Positions 50,255 to 58,758 of a stretch of 64,000 bases of DNA are shown here, one piece after another. Every line of letters starts with the position of its first letter. Position 1 is the stretch's first letter. Made by a program: the position numbers and the translations under genes. The stretch comes from CALNYS01 sp942490855 (GTDB taxonomy: Bacteria; Planctomycetota; Phycisphaerae; Phycisphaerales; UBA1924). The stretch covers positions 1-64,000 of the forward strand of contig CALNYS010000004.1 of assembly GCA_942490855.1 (NCBI GenBank), given 5' to 3'. Under the pieces are notes generated by a model. It was not told the DNA's origin. It was given only the letters and a program-made list of their open reading frames with translations, and made no database searches.

Positions 50255-50995
50255 GTGTCCCGCCGAGCCCCCACCCCGCGCCCCACCCTCCTCGTGGACG
50301 CCTACAACGTCCTCCACGTCACGGGCATCCTCCCCCCGGAGATCGCCGGGCCCGACGCCCTCGCACTCGCCAGACTCGTCGCGCGCAGCCGCTACGGCGG
50401 GCGCGGCTGCTGGCTCGTCTGCGACGGCGCCCCCCCGGGCTCGCGCCGCTCCGGCGGGATCCTCCGCCTGCCCGCGCCGGGCGTCGAACGCGTCGAGCTC
50501 GTCTACGCCGGGCCCAACCGCGACGCCGACAGCCTCATCGAACGCCTCATCGCCCGCGACACCGCGCCCCGCAAACTCCTCGTCGTCAGCTCGGACCGAC
50601 GGATCCTCACCGCCGCGCGCAAACGCAAGTGCGCCGCCATGCCCAGCGAACCGTTCCTCGCGCACCTCGCCCACGACCACGCCCACCCGCGCTCCAACGC
50701 CGTGTACCCCGAGTTCGCCCTCGACGTCCCGCTCGACCCCACCGAGACCAAACGCTGGCGCGACCGCCTCGGGCTCGCGGGCTTCGACGTCCCCGCGTCC
50801 CCCGACCCGCTCGCGAAGAACAAAAAGAAGACGCCCGCCCCCAACTCGCCCGCGCCGCCGGCAGCGGGCAATGAGCCCACAAACAAACCGCCCGACCCAC
50901 CCACGGACCCGCTTCTCAAAGAAGCGCTCCGCGAATGGGACGGGCGGCTGGATCTCGATGATCTGGATATGAGCCGCTGGCTGGGCGAGCCCTAA
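50255..50995 (+). CDS. YacP-like NYN-domain protein (putative RNA-processing endonuclease)
   Basis: A 246-residue protein with a GTG start at 50255 and AAGGA 13 bases upstream. The NYN/PIN-like core has TLLVDAYNVLHVTGILPPEI, RLVARSRYGGRGCWLVCDGA, ELVYAGPNRDADSLIERLIA and LLVVSSDRRILTAARKRKCA, supplying the conserved Asp residues for metal binding. This is the pattern of YacP/Rae1, a ribosome-associated mRNA endonuclease in Bacillus. The C-terminal third is Pro/Lys-rich (AKNKKKTPAPNSPAPPA), then a short acidic helix. It overlaps the convergent VCBS gene by four bases. Confidence 0.85.
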   Translation: MSRRAPTPRPTLLVDAYNVLHVTGILPPEIAGPDALALARLVARSRYGGRGCWLVCDGAPPGSRRSGGILRLPAPGVERVELVYAGPNRDADSLIERLIARDTAPRKLLVVSSDRRILTAARKRKCAAMPSEPFLAHLAHDHAHPRSNAVYPEFALDVPLDPTETKRWRDRLGLAGFDVPASPDPLAKNKKKTPAPNSPAPPAAGNEPTNKPPDPPTDPLLKEALREWDGRLDLDDLDMSRWLGEP

Positions 50996-52296
50996 GGGCA
51001 GGGACCCCACACTGCCAGCAGAGAAGCCAGATCCCCGGTGTCGGTCACGCCGCTCGCGTCGATGTCCGTCGCGGACAGCCCCCACCCCGCGAGCATGATC
51101 GCGAGGTCCGAGACATCAACAACGCCGTCCTCGTTGAAGTCCGGAGAGGTCGCGAGCCAAACCGCGAGGTACAAACCGACGGGGTGCAGCGCGGCGAAGT
51201 CCGTCTCCGTGTCGCCGTCGAGATCCGCGACGACGACGCCGGTGTTCGACCCGAAGTCGGCGAGCGACGGTTCAGGGATCATCAAGTTGCGAATTGCCAC
51301 ACCGCGCAGACGGCCGACCCCGCCGTTCGAACTCGTGACCACGTCCGGCTTCCCGTCATGGTTGTAATCCACGACGAGGAGCGTGCGAGTGAGCTGGCCC
51401 GCGTAACGCCAGAGCGTGTCCTCGACACTGCCGTCCGCCCCGCGGAAATGGATCAGCAGCAACCCGGTGATGTTGGTCGGCGGGGTGTTCGGATTCTGCC
51501 CCTGGTATGTGATGAGGATGTCCTGCACGCCGTCGAGATCCATGTCCGCGATGGCGACCTGACGAGCATCACTGGGGCCGTACGGGAGCGGCTGCGCCGG
51601 GAGAGCCGTGAACGTCCCATCGCCCGCGCCGAGAAGTTCGCTGAAGCTCTTGTCCTCGGAGTTCGACACGACAAGGTCCATATCGCCGTCGCCGTTGAGG
51701 TCGCCGGCCGCGAGATAGACAGGGGCGTCGCCCACCGGGAACGTGACCGCGGCGCCGAACCCACCTCCGCCGTCACCAAGAAACGTCATCGCCAGGTCGT
51801 CGTCGGTCGCGGTGGCAGCGATATCAAGACGCCCATCGTTGTTGAAGTCCGCCGCGATGAGCTGCGTGACAGCGTGAGGCGCCGTCACGCTGGCCGGCGC
51901 CCCGAACGTCGCCCCGACTCCGCCGAGCAGGATGGAGGGGTCCTGCGCGGATGAATACCCAATCAGCAGATCAGGATCGTTGTCGCCGTTGAAGTCGGCA
52001 AGCGTGACGCTGATAGGCGCCTCCCCGAGCGCGCCCGACCCTGCGACTCCGTACGAGGCGTCACCCTGATTGGCGTAGACCGTGTAGGTGTCGAGCGTCC
52101 AGTCGAGCACGACGAGATCGACGTCGCCGTCACCGTCGAGGTCCGCGCCGCCCATCGCGAAGGGAAAGTCGCCGGAGACCGGGACCGATTCAAATCGGAA
52201 ATAATCGCCCTCACCCGCAGCGGCCTGCTGCGCGGTGAACAGCGACGCAGCGACGATCACCGCGAAGGACATCGGGAGCGTGAGGGTGCTGCGCAT
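50992..52296 (-). CDS. Secreted VCBS/FG-GAP-repeat protein with dockerin-like tail
   Basis: A 434-residue exported protein. ATG 52296 has AGGAGG 8 bases upstream, and the signal peptide is MRSTLTLPMSFAVIVAASLF with TAQQAAAG. Seven VCBS-type motifs such as GGADLDGDGDVDLVVLDW, LADFNGDNDPDLLIGYSS and AGDLNGDGDMDLVVSNSE recur about every 50 residues, each with a calcium-loop DxDxDG pattern, predicting a seven-bladed propeller. The end holds the paired dockerin-type loops DFNEDGVVDVSDLAIMLAGW and DIDASGVTDTGDLASLLAVW. Shares design with the proteins at 740 and 24347. Confidence 0.85.
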   Translation of the reverse strand: MRSTLTLPMSFAVIVAASLFTAQQAAAGEGDYFRFESVPVSGDFPFAMGGADLDGDGDVDLVVLDWTLDTYTVYANQGDASYGVAGSGALGEAPISVTLADFNGDNDPDLLIGYSSAQDPSILLGGVGATFGAPASVTAPHAVTQLIAADFNNDGRLDIAATATDDDLAMTFLGDGGGGFGAAVTFPVGDAPVYLAAGDLNGDGDMDLVVSNSEDKSFSELLGAGDGTFTALPAQPLPYGPSDARQVAIADMDLDGVQDILITYQGQNPNTPPTNITGLLLIHFRGADGSVEDTLWRYAGQLTRTLLVVDYNHDGKPDVVTSSNGGVGRLRGVAIRNLMIPEPSLADFGSNTGVVVADLDGDTETDFAALHPVGLYLAVWLATSPDFNEDGVVDVSDLAIMLAGWGLSATDIDASGVTDTGDLASLLAVWGPCP

Positions 52297-52407
52297 AGTA
52301 GAACCTCCTGAGGGGTTACATATGCAGACGCGTCAAGCGTACCGCACCCCTTCAGGGGACCTGCTGCAATCAGCGAAGAATTTACTGAGTTAGTGACTGC
52401 TTGCGCC

Positions 52408-53544
52408 TCAGCGCTCGCTGATCGGCGTGTACTTCACATCATGCGGGCCGACGTACTCGGCCTTGGGGCGGATAAGCCGGTTGGCCTCGAGCTGCTCGAT
52501 CGCGTGCCCGGCCCACCCGCTGATGCGCGACAGCGCGAACATCGGGGTGAAGAGGTCGAGCTTGAGACCCAGCGCGTGGTACGCCGTCGCGGAGTAGAAG
52601 TCGACGTTCGGGTAGATGCCCTTGGCCGCGACCTCGCGCTCCATGATCTGCTCGACCGCGTGGGACTTCTCGTAGAGGTCCATGTTGTCGGTGTCCTCGG
52701 CGAGCTGCTTCGCGAGCGTCTTGAGGTACGTCGCCCGCGGGTCGTACGCCTTGTAGACGCGGTGCCCGAAGCCCATGATCTTGGACTTGGTCGCGAGCTT
52801 GTTCATGACGTAGGGCTCGACGTCTTCGAGCGTCGGGATCTCGCCGATCATGCGCATCACGCCCTCGTTGGCGCCGCCGTGCAGCGGGCCGCGGAGCGCG
52901 CCGATCGCGCCGGTGATGGTCGAGTAGATGTCGCTCTGGGTCGCGATGATGACGCGCCCGGCGAACGTCGAGGCGTTGAGCCCGTGGTCGGCGTGCAGGA
53001 TCATGCACACGTCAAACGCCCGCTCCATCGTCTCGGTGGGCGTCTCGCCGTTGAGCATGTAGAGGAAGTTCGACGCGAACGAGAGGTTCTTGTCGGGGGC
53101 GATGACGTCCAGCCCGCGCCGCAAGCGGTCGAACGCCGCGACCATCGCGGGGGCCTGAGCGAGGATGCGCAGGGCCCGGGCGCGGACGCCGTCGAGATCC
53201 GTCGCGTTGGGCTCGGGGTCCTCGAGCGCGAGGGCCGAGACCAGCGTGCGCAGGACGTGCATCGGCTGGGCGTCGGTGGGCATCGCCGCGATGCGGTCGA
53301 GCGTCGACGCCGACAGGTCGTACCCCGCGCGGAGATCCTGGGTGAAGGCCTCGAGCTCGCTCTGCGTGGGCAGGCGGCGGTTCCAAAGCAGGAAAACGGT
53401 TTCTTCGAAGCTGGAGTTGCGCGCGAGATCGTCGATCGCGATCCCGACGTACTCGAGGACGCCCTTGGCGCCATCGATAAATGACATCTCCGTCGCGGCG
53501 GCGACAACCCCTTCGAGACCCTTGGCGGCGCTCATCTGCGTCAT
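52408..53544 (-). CDS. gltA: Citrate synthase
   Basis: A 378-residue enzyme joining acetyl-CoA and oxaloacetate, the entry to the TCA cycle. ATG 53544 gives MTQMSAAKGLEGVVAAATEM; the open frame has 24 unlikely codons upstream. Catalytic residues are present: His in LHADHGLNASTF, His in GALRGPLHGGANEGV, Arg and His in IMGFGHRVYKAYDPRA. The C-terminal part (PNVDFYSATAYHALGL, SRISGWAGHAIEQLEANRLI) is normal. It is the shorter, dimeric-type form without the NADH-binding N-terminal domain of E. coli GltA. Methylcitrate synthase is a near relative that sequence alone does not exclude. Confidence 0.92.
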   Translation of the reverse strand: MTQMSAAKGLEGVVAAATEMSFIDGAKGVLEYVGIAIDDLARNSSFEETVFLLWNRRLPTQSELEAFTQDLRAGYDLSASTLDRIAAMPTDAQPMHVLRTLVSALALEDPEPNATDLDGVRARALRILAQAPAMVAAFDRLRRGLDVIAPDKNLSFASNFLYMLNGETPTETMERAFDVCMILHADHGLNASTFAGRVIIATQSDIYSTITGAIGALRGPLHGGANEGVMRMIGEIPTLEDVEPYVMNKLATKSKIMGFGHRVYKAYDPRATYLKTLAKQLAEDTDNMDLYEKSHAVEQIMEREVAAKGIYPNVDFYSATAYHALGLKLDLFTPMFALSRISGWAGHAIEQLEANRLIRPKAEYVGPHDVKYTPISER

Positions 53545-53690
53545 GGCCTTTCCTGCCCGCCCTGAGGGCGCTGGCGTGATTCTTCTGGTTGAGTAGCGAC
53601 CGACCCGCCGCCCCACGGCGCCGTCGGCAAGGGGCGACTATAAGAGCCCCCCTACCCCGCGACAAGCACAACACCACGAGGGTCTCTCCG

Positions 53691-54941
53691 TTGATCGTCC
53701 AGGGACTGCTCCTACTTGACCCAACCCGCGCACCCGAGCCGGGGTGGCTCCGTCTCGACGCCGACCGGATCGAAGAGATCCACCACGGATCGCCCCCGAC
53801 GCGCCCCGACCTCGGCTGCCCGCGCGACATCGTCACGCCCGGGTTCATCGACGCGCACGTCCACCTCCCCCAGATCGACAGCATCGGCTGCGACGGGCTC
53901 GAGCTCCTCGAGTGGCTCGACCGCGTGATCTTCCCCGCCGAGACCTGGTGGGGCCGCGGCGCCGCCGCCCGCGACACCCGCACCGCCATCACGAGAATGC
54001 TCGCCCAGGGAACGACCGCCTTCGCGGGGTACCTCTCCAGCCACGCCCAGGGAGGCAGCGAGGCGATCCGCACCCTGACCGGGGGCGTCGGCCTCCCGCG
54101 ACTGCGCTTCGCGGCCGGCCGCTCCGCCATGGACCGCCACGCCCCCGACGACCTCACCAACGAAGACCGCGCGCGCGCCAAGCTCTCCCCATCCCCCTCC
54201 CCGCTCCTCCCCGAACCGCCCGCGCCGACCCGCGGCGAGATCTCCGTCAACCCCCGCTTCGCCGTCAGCTGCTCGGAAGAACTCCTCGCCGAGCTCGGCT
54301 GGGCCGCGCGTGACCGCGGCGCCCCGGTCATCCAGACCCACCTCTCCGAGACGCTCCCCGAGATCGCCCTCGTGCGCGAGCTCTTCCCGGACGACCCGCA
54401 CTACACCGGCGTCTACGACCGCTTCGGGCTCCTCACCCCGCGCACGCTCCTCGCACACGGCGTCCACCTGACGCCCCCCGAGTGGGAGCTCATCCGCGAG
54501 CGCGAGAGCGTCGTCGTCCACTGCCCCACCGCGAACCTCTTCCTCAAAGCCGGGCTCTTCGACCTCCGCGCCGCCCGCGAGCACGGTGTGCGCCTCGCGC
54601 TGGGCTCGGACGTCGCGGGCGGGCCCGACTTCGCGATGCCCCGCGTCGCGCGCGCCATGATCGACACCGCCAAGGCCCGCGAGCTCATGACCGGCGTCGC
54701 CCAGCCCATCCCCACGCCCGGCGAGGCGTGGGACCTCATCACCCGCGGCAACGCCGACGCGATCGGCTGGCCCCGCGCCGCCCGGCTCGAAGCTGGCGCG
54801 GACGCCGACCTGCTCCTGCTGCGCGCGCCGGACGCGTGGATGGACGAGCATCTCGTCGGGCGCCTGCTCTACAACTGGTCGAGTTCGCTCATCACGGCGC
54901 GCATCGTCGGGGGCGTGCCCGCCGATCCGGCTACGATCTGA
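53691..54941 (+). CDS. Amidohydrolase, guanine-deaminase-like
   Basis: A 416-residue metal-dependent hydrolase. The probable start is the TTG at 53691 (MIVQGLLLLDPTRAPEPGWL); GAGGG lies 8 bases upstream, and no other start in the open frame is family-like. The TIM-barrel metal site is DIVTPGFIDAHVHLPQIDSI with HxH. Further landmarks are QTHLSETLPEIALV (His), SVVVHCPTANLFLKAG and the late Asp in LALGSDVAGGPDFAM. The Pro-rich RAKLSPSPSPLLPEPPAPTR insertion lies in a loop. These features are those of guanine deaminase (GuaD), which makes xanthine; chlorohydrolase relatives are possible. It is divergent from gltA. Confidence 0.82.
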   Translation: MIVQGLLLLDPTRAPEPGWLRLDADRIEEIHHGSPPTRPDLGCPRDIVTPGFIDAHVHLPQIDSIGCDGLELLEWLDRVIFPAETWWGRGAAARDTRTAITRMLAQGTTAFAGYLSSHAQGGSEAIRTLTGGVGLPRLRFAAGRSAMDRHAPDDLTNEDRARAKLSPSPSPLLPEPPAPTRGEISVNPRFAVSCSEELLAELGWAARDRGAPVIQTHLSETLPEIALVRELFPDDPHYTGVYDRFGLLTPRTLLAHGVHLTPPEWELIRERESVVVHCPTANLFLKAGLFDLRAAREHGVRLALGSDVAGGPDFAMPRVARAMIDTAKARELMTGVAQPIPTPGEAWDLITRGNADAIGWPRAARLEAGADADLLLLRAPDAWMDEHLVGRLLYNWSSSLITARIVGGVPADPATI

Positions 54942-54944
54942 CCC

Positions 54945-56093
54945 GTGTTCCTCCCTATCGGCACAGACCGCCCGCTCAAGCGCCCGACGCTCACGAACCA
55001 CGCGCTCGTCGGCGGCTGCGTGCTCGTCTTCCTCGTCCAGGTGTTCATCGGGCACAGCTCCGCCGGGGCAAACCTCATCGAGAGCGCGATGCTCCGGCCC
55101 GACGACGTCGTGTGGTGGAACTTCATCAGCTACCAGTTCCTCCACGGCAGCTTCATGCACCTGCTCGGGAACATGCTTTTTCTGTGGGTTTTCGGGCCCA
55201 ACATCGAAGACCGCGTCGGGCGGATCGGGCACCTCGGCCTGTTCCTCGTGGGCGGGATCGCCGCCGGCGCGCTGCACGTCGCGTACGACGAGGCCGCTGT
55301 CATCGGCGCGTCGGGCTCCATCGCCGCGATCACCGGCGCGTACATGGTCTTCTTCCCGCGCACGCACATCCGCCTGCTGATCTTCTTCTTCCTGATCGGG
55401 GTCTACAACATCCCGGCGGTCTGGTTTATCGGGTTCGCGATCGCCCGCGACCTCTTCGGCATCGGGCTCGGCGGCGGCAACGTCGCGCACATGGCGCACC
55501 TCGGCGGCTACGGCTTCGGGTTCAGCGTCGCGATGATCATGCTCGCGGCCAAGGTCGTGCCGCGTGAGCCCTACGACCTCCTCACCCTCGGCAAGCAGGC
55601 CAAACGACGGCGCGAGTTCAAAGCCGCCGCGGCCGCGGGGCACACCCCGTGGGCGCACGAGCCGCCCGCGCGCATCAGAGCCAAGAAGAACGACCGCCCC
55701 AGCGGCGCGAGCATGGAGCTCGCGCAGAAACGCGCCGCGATCTCGGCCGCGGCTCGCGCGGGCGACCGCGACACCGCCCTGCGCCTCTACAACGCCTTCG
55801 CGTCCCAGAACCCCGAGGCCGCGATGACCCGGGGCGTGCAGCTCGACCTCGCGGGCTGGCTCTTCGAGCGCGCCGAGCACCCCGAGGCCGACGACGCCTA
55901 CGAGCGCTTCCTGCGCCACAACGGGAGCGAGAGCGAGTCCCACCGCGTGCGCCTGATGAGCGCCCTGATCCGCGCCCGCTACACGAACGACCGCCCGGGA
56001 GCCGCGAAACGCCTCGCCGAGCTCGACCCCGCCCGCCTCAGCGACGACGAGCGCGCGCTCTATGACGCGCTCTGCAAGGAGACCGCCACGTGA
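54945..56093 (+). CDS. Rhomboid-family intramembrane serine protease with a helical C-terminal domain
   Basis: A 382-residue membrane protein with a GTG start at 54945. Six hydrophobic segments lie between residues 17 and 200. The catalytic dyad is Ser123 in VIGASGSIAAITGA and His185 in NVAHMAHLGGYGFG. The HGSFMHLLGNMLFLWVFGPN motif with the L1 loop before it is typical of bacterial rhomboids. After the membrane domain, residues 240-382 are cytosolic or periplasmic, with TPR-like helices (AGDRDTALRLYNAFASQNPE, EADDAYERFLRHNGSESESH). It would cleave single-pass membrane substrates. Overlaps trpF by GTGA, so they are co-translated. Confidence 0.9.
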   Translation: MFLPIGTDRPLKRPTLTNHALVGGCVLVFLVQVFIGHSSAGANLIESAMLRPDDVVWWNFISYQFLHGSFMHLLGNMLFLWVFGPNIEDRVGRIGHLGLFLVGGIAAGALHVAYDEAAVIGASGSIAAITGAYMVFFPRTHIRLLIFFFLIGVYNIPAVWFIGFAIARDLFGIGLGGGNVAHMAHLGGYGFGFSVAMIMLAAKVVPREPYDLLTLGKQAKRRREFKAAAAAGHTPWAHEPPARIRAKKNDRPSGASMELAQKRAAISAAARAGDRDTALRLYNAFASQNPEAAMTRGVQLDLAGWLFERAEHPEADDAYERFLRHNGSESESHRVRLMSALIRARYTNDRPGAAKRLAELDPARLSDDERALYDALCKETAT

Positions 56094-56731
56094 GAACGCG
56101 CCTGAAGATCTGCGGCGTCCGCGACGCCGACACGGCGCACGCCGCGGCCGAGCACGGCGCCGACGCCGTGGGTTTCGTCTTCGTCGAGAAGTCCCCCCGC
56201 TACATCACGCCCGAGGACGCGTGGCCCATCGTGCAGACGCTCCCCCCCTTCGTCATGAGCGTCGGGCTGTTCGTCAACGCGTCCGTGGACGACTACGCCG
56301 ACGCCGAGCAGCTCTGCCCCACCGATTTCGGGCAGCTCCACGGCAGCGAGGCGGAGAAGACCGTCCGCGCCTGCGGCCCGCGCCTGATCAAAGCCGTCCG
56401 CTTCAACCCCAAGACGATCGCCAACGACCTCCGCTACTGGAGCGAGATCGACGAGGTGGACGCGGTGCTCGTCGACGGCTCCGACGGCGGCGAGGGGACC
56501 GCGCTCGACTGGGGCGCGCTCGCCGAGGCGCAGGACGCGTGCGCCAAGCCCCTAATCCTCGCGGGCGGGCTGACCCCCGAGAACGTGGGCGAGGCGATCG
56601 CCGCCGTGCGCCCGTACGCGGTTGATGTCTCGAGCGGGGTGGAGTCCGAGCGCGGTGTCAAGGACCACGCCAGGATCGCGGCGTTCGGCGCCGCGGTGCG
56701 GGCGGCCGACGCGTCGTTCAGATCGCCTTGA
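56090..56731 (+). CDS. trpF: Phosphoribosylanthranilate isomerase
   Basis: A 213-residue TIM-barrel enzyme of tryptophan synthesis. GTG 56090 gives MRTRLKICGVRDADTAHAAA, with the catalytic Cys in KICGV; GADAVGFVFVEKSPRYITPE is the second block, and the catalytic Asp is in AVLVDGSDGGEGTALDW. AGGLTPENVGEAIAAV and VDVSSGVESERGVKDHARI form the phosphate site. It overlaps the rhomboid gene by four bases. trpG/pabA lies 1 kb away on the other strand; other trp genes are not in the window. Confidence 0.95.
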   Translation: MRTRLKICGVRDADTAHAAAEHGADAVGFVFVEKSPRYITPEDAWPIVQTLPPFVMSVGLFVNASVDDYADAEQLCPTDFGQLHGSEAEKTVRACGPRLIKAVRFNPKTIANDLRYWSEIDEVDAVLVDGSDGGEGTALDWGALAEAQDACAKPLILAGGLTPENVGEAIAAVRPYAVDVSSGVESERGVKDHARIAAFGAAVRAADASFRSP

Positions 56732-57131
56732 AGGTCGCCCCGGGCTTCACGCCCATCGTCACCATCTGGTCGACCCGGAACCGCGTCGCTTTCTGCAGCT
56801 CGTGGGGCGTGCAGACCACCGTGAACGGGCCGGCGTCGACCACCACCAGGTTCACGCGCGAGTCGATCTCAACGATCCGCCCCGCGACGCGACGCGGCGG
56901 CCCGGCGACGGGCTCGATGTACTTGCCGCCGGTTTCGATCACGTCCATGCGCGCCGCGTTGACGCGGATCTCGCCGCGGATCTTCCCGCCGACGGGCGCG
57001 GCCGGGGCCTCGCCGACAACCAGCTCGAGCGCGTAGTCCGTGCCGGGCTTGGCGAGGGTGATGGTCCCGTTGCCGCTTGCGCGCAGCACGCCCTCACTGA
57101 TCGTCACGCTCGATGTCGCCGATTCGCTCAC
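56718..57131 (-). CDS. Conserved-looking soluble protein of unknown function
   Basis: A 137-residue beta-rich protein with GTG start 57131 and a clear AAGGAG 7 bases upstream. It contains SEGVLRASGNGTITLAKPGT, KIRGEIRVNAARMDVIETGG, and RIVEIDSRVNLVVVDAGPFT, a pattern suggestive of paired small barrels (OB- or TOBE-like). No catalytic residues or signal peptide are recognisable. It overlaps the end of trpF by 14 bases tail-to-tail and lies 36 bp downstream of trpG, probably in the same transcript. Confidence 0.7.
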   Translation of the reverse strand: MSESATSSVTISEGVLRASGNGTITLAKPGTDYALELVVGEAPAAPVGGKIRGEIRVNAARMDVIETGGKYIEPVAGPPRRVAGRIVEIDSRVNLVVVDAGPFTVVCTPHELQKATRFRVDQMVTMGVKPGATFKAI

Positions 57132-57167
57132 GCCTGGCTCCTTTTCCGGTTCACGAGCGGGAATGTA

Positions 57168-57797
57168 TCACGCCGTGGACGCGCCGGCCGGGAGGCGCAG
57201 GAAGTTCTCGAGGAGCCTGGGCCCCTCGTCGGTCATGAAGCTCTCGGGGTGGAACTGCACGCCTTCGAGCGGGGCGTCGCCCGGCGCCGCGACACGGCGC
57301 AGCCCCATGACGACCTCGACCGTCGATCCGTCATCGAGCGTGTCCACGCACGTCGCGCTGACCTCGTAGCGCTCGCGGTCGACCGTCTCCGGGCGGACGA
57401 CGAGGCTGTGGTAGCGCATCGCGGTAAAGGGCGAGGGCACGCCCGCGAAGACGCCCTTGGCGTCGTGGGTCACCTCGCTGGTCTTGCCGTGCATGAGGCG
57501 CGGGTGGCGCTCGACGGTCATCCCCGCGCCGGCGCCGATGCACTGGTGCCCGAGGCACACGCCGAGGATCGGGATGACGCCGGCGAACGCGCCGATGAGG
57601 TCGTTGCTCACCCCGGCCTCCGCAGGCGTGCAGGGCCCGGGCGAGATGAGCAGGCGCTCGGGCGCCATCGCGCGGGCCTCGTCGAGGGTGATCTGGTCGT
57701 TGCGCACCACGCGCACGTCGGCGTGCGGGTCGATCTCGCCGAGCCGCTGGACGAGGTTCCAGGTGAAGCTGTCGTAGTTGTCGATGAGCAGGATCAC
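57168..57797 (-). CDS. trpG: Aminodeoxychorismate/anthranilate synthase glutamine amidotransferase subunit
   Basis: A 209-residue class I glutaminase. I chose GTG 57797 (MILLIDNYDSFTWNLVQRLG), with GGAGG 7 bases upstream; the open frame extends 23 codons up. The nucleophile Cys is in PILGVCLGHQCIGAGAG, preceded by LLISPGPCTPAEAG, and the His-Glu pair is in LEGVQFHPESFMTDEG. It provides ammonia to TrpE or PabB; because one subunit often serves both, trpG or pabA is not resolved. No trpE/pabB gene is nearby. It overlaps nothing and follows the DUF1444 gene by 37 bp. Confidence 0.92.
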   Translation of the reverse strand: MILLIDNYDSFTWNLVQRLGEIDPHADVRVVRNDQITLDEARAMAPERLLISPGPCTPAEAGVSNDLIGAFAGVIPILGVCLGHQCIGAGAGMTVERHPRLMHGKTSEVTHDAKGVFAGVPSPFTAMRYHSLVVRPETVDRERYEVSATCVDTLDDGSTVEVVMGLRRVAAPGDAPLEGVQFHPESFMTDEGPRLLENFLRLPAGASTA

Positions 57798-57834
57798 GGG
57801 CGCGCCTCCGGGCTGGTCCGGAAGAGTAGCCCGC

Positions 57835-58626
57835 TCAGGCCGCGGCCGAGCCCGCGACGCCGTCACGGGTGATGTAGAAGAGATCCGTCGTGATCGGGTA
57901 CGGCAGGCTGTCGTAGTCCTGGCGGATGCGGTCCTGCACGCGGCTGACGAAATCGTCGGGGTCCCGGGAGATCGCGACGAAGACGTCGCGCGAGGGCGTG
58001 CCCACGAGGAAGTCGCCTCCCAGCTTGGGGGCGAGGGTCTGGAAGAGCCCGCCGAGGAGGATCCGCGCCGCGTCGTAGCCGTCGTGGTGGGAGAAGAGCG
58101 CGGCGCGCCCGCCTTCCTTGGACTCGACGAGGCGGACCTCGAGCTCCGGGGTGGTTTCCTTGAGGTTGCCGCGGGCGATGAGCTCCAGCTCGTCGGCCGA
58201 GACGCCCCAGCGGATGGCCTGCTCGCTCGTGACGCTCACGGTCATCTGGGGCAGGTCGAGCACGAAGACGATCACGGTGCCGTTGACGAAGGGTACGTGC
58301 GCGACGAGCTCGCGGTCGAGGCGCTCGAAGATGGATTCCGGGTGGATGCGGGGCATGACCATCGGCTTGGCGAGATCAAAGGGCATCCCGTCGGCGGCGA
58401 TCGCGTCGCCGGCGAAGAGACTCTCGATGAACTGCTCGGCGATCTCAACGCCGCGTTCGGGGTCCTGCGCCACGAGCCGGAAGAGGTTGTCGAGGTCGAG
58501 ACGACGCCCGCCCACGTGGAGCACGCCGGGGCCGCTCAGGCGCACCTCCGCCTCGGGGTAGAGGCGGTGGAACAGCGCGGCGACGTGCTCGCTAAAGGCT
58601 TCGCGTTGTTCGGGGAGTCTGGACAT
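57835..58626 (-). CDS. DUF1444-family (YtpQ-like) protein
   Basis: A 263-residue soluble protein opening MSRLPEQREAFSEHVAALFH. The family-like section includes RRLDLDNLFRLVAQDPERGV, HPESIFERLDRELVAHVPFV, and the late LVGTPSRDVFVAISRDPDDF, matching YtpQ-type DUF1444 proteins of unknown function. No membrane segment. It is upstream of trpG on the same strand and divergent from kdsA (132 bp between starts). Confidence 0.75.
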   Translation of the reverse strand: MSRLPEQREAFSEHVAALFHRLYPEAEVRLSGPGVLHVGGRRLDLDNLFRLVAQDPERGVEIAEQFIESLFAGDAIAADGMPFDLAKPMVMPRIHPESIFERLDRELVAHVPFVNGTVIVFVLDLPQMTVSVTSEQAIRWGVSADELELIARGNLKETTPELEVRLVESKEGGRAALFSHHDGYDAARILLGGLFQTLAPKLGGDFLVGTPSRDVFVAISRDPDDFVSRVQDRIRQDYDSLPYPITTDLFYITRDGVAGSAAA

Positions 58627-58758
58627 GGTCTGCTCGCGGGCAACGGGGCCCCGAGGTGTATCGTCCGAACGGGGGGCGCTCGCTGAGTGAAGTGTGCGCG
58701 TTTACCGGCCTTCGTCCACGTCCGAGAACGCCGGGGAGCGCTGCTCTACACTCTCCTT

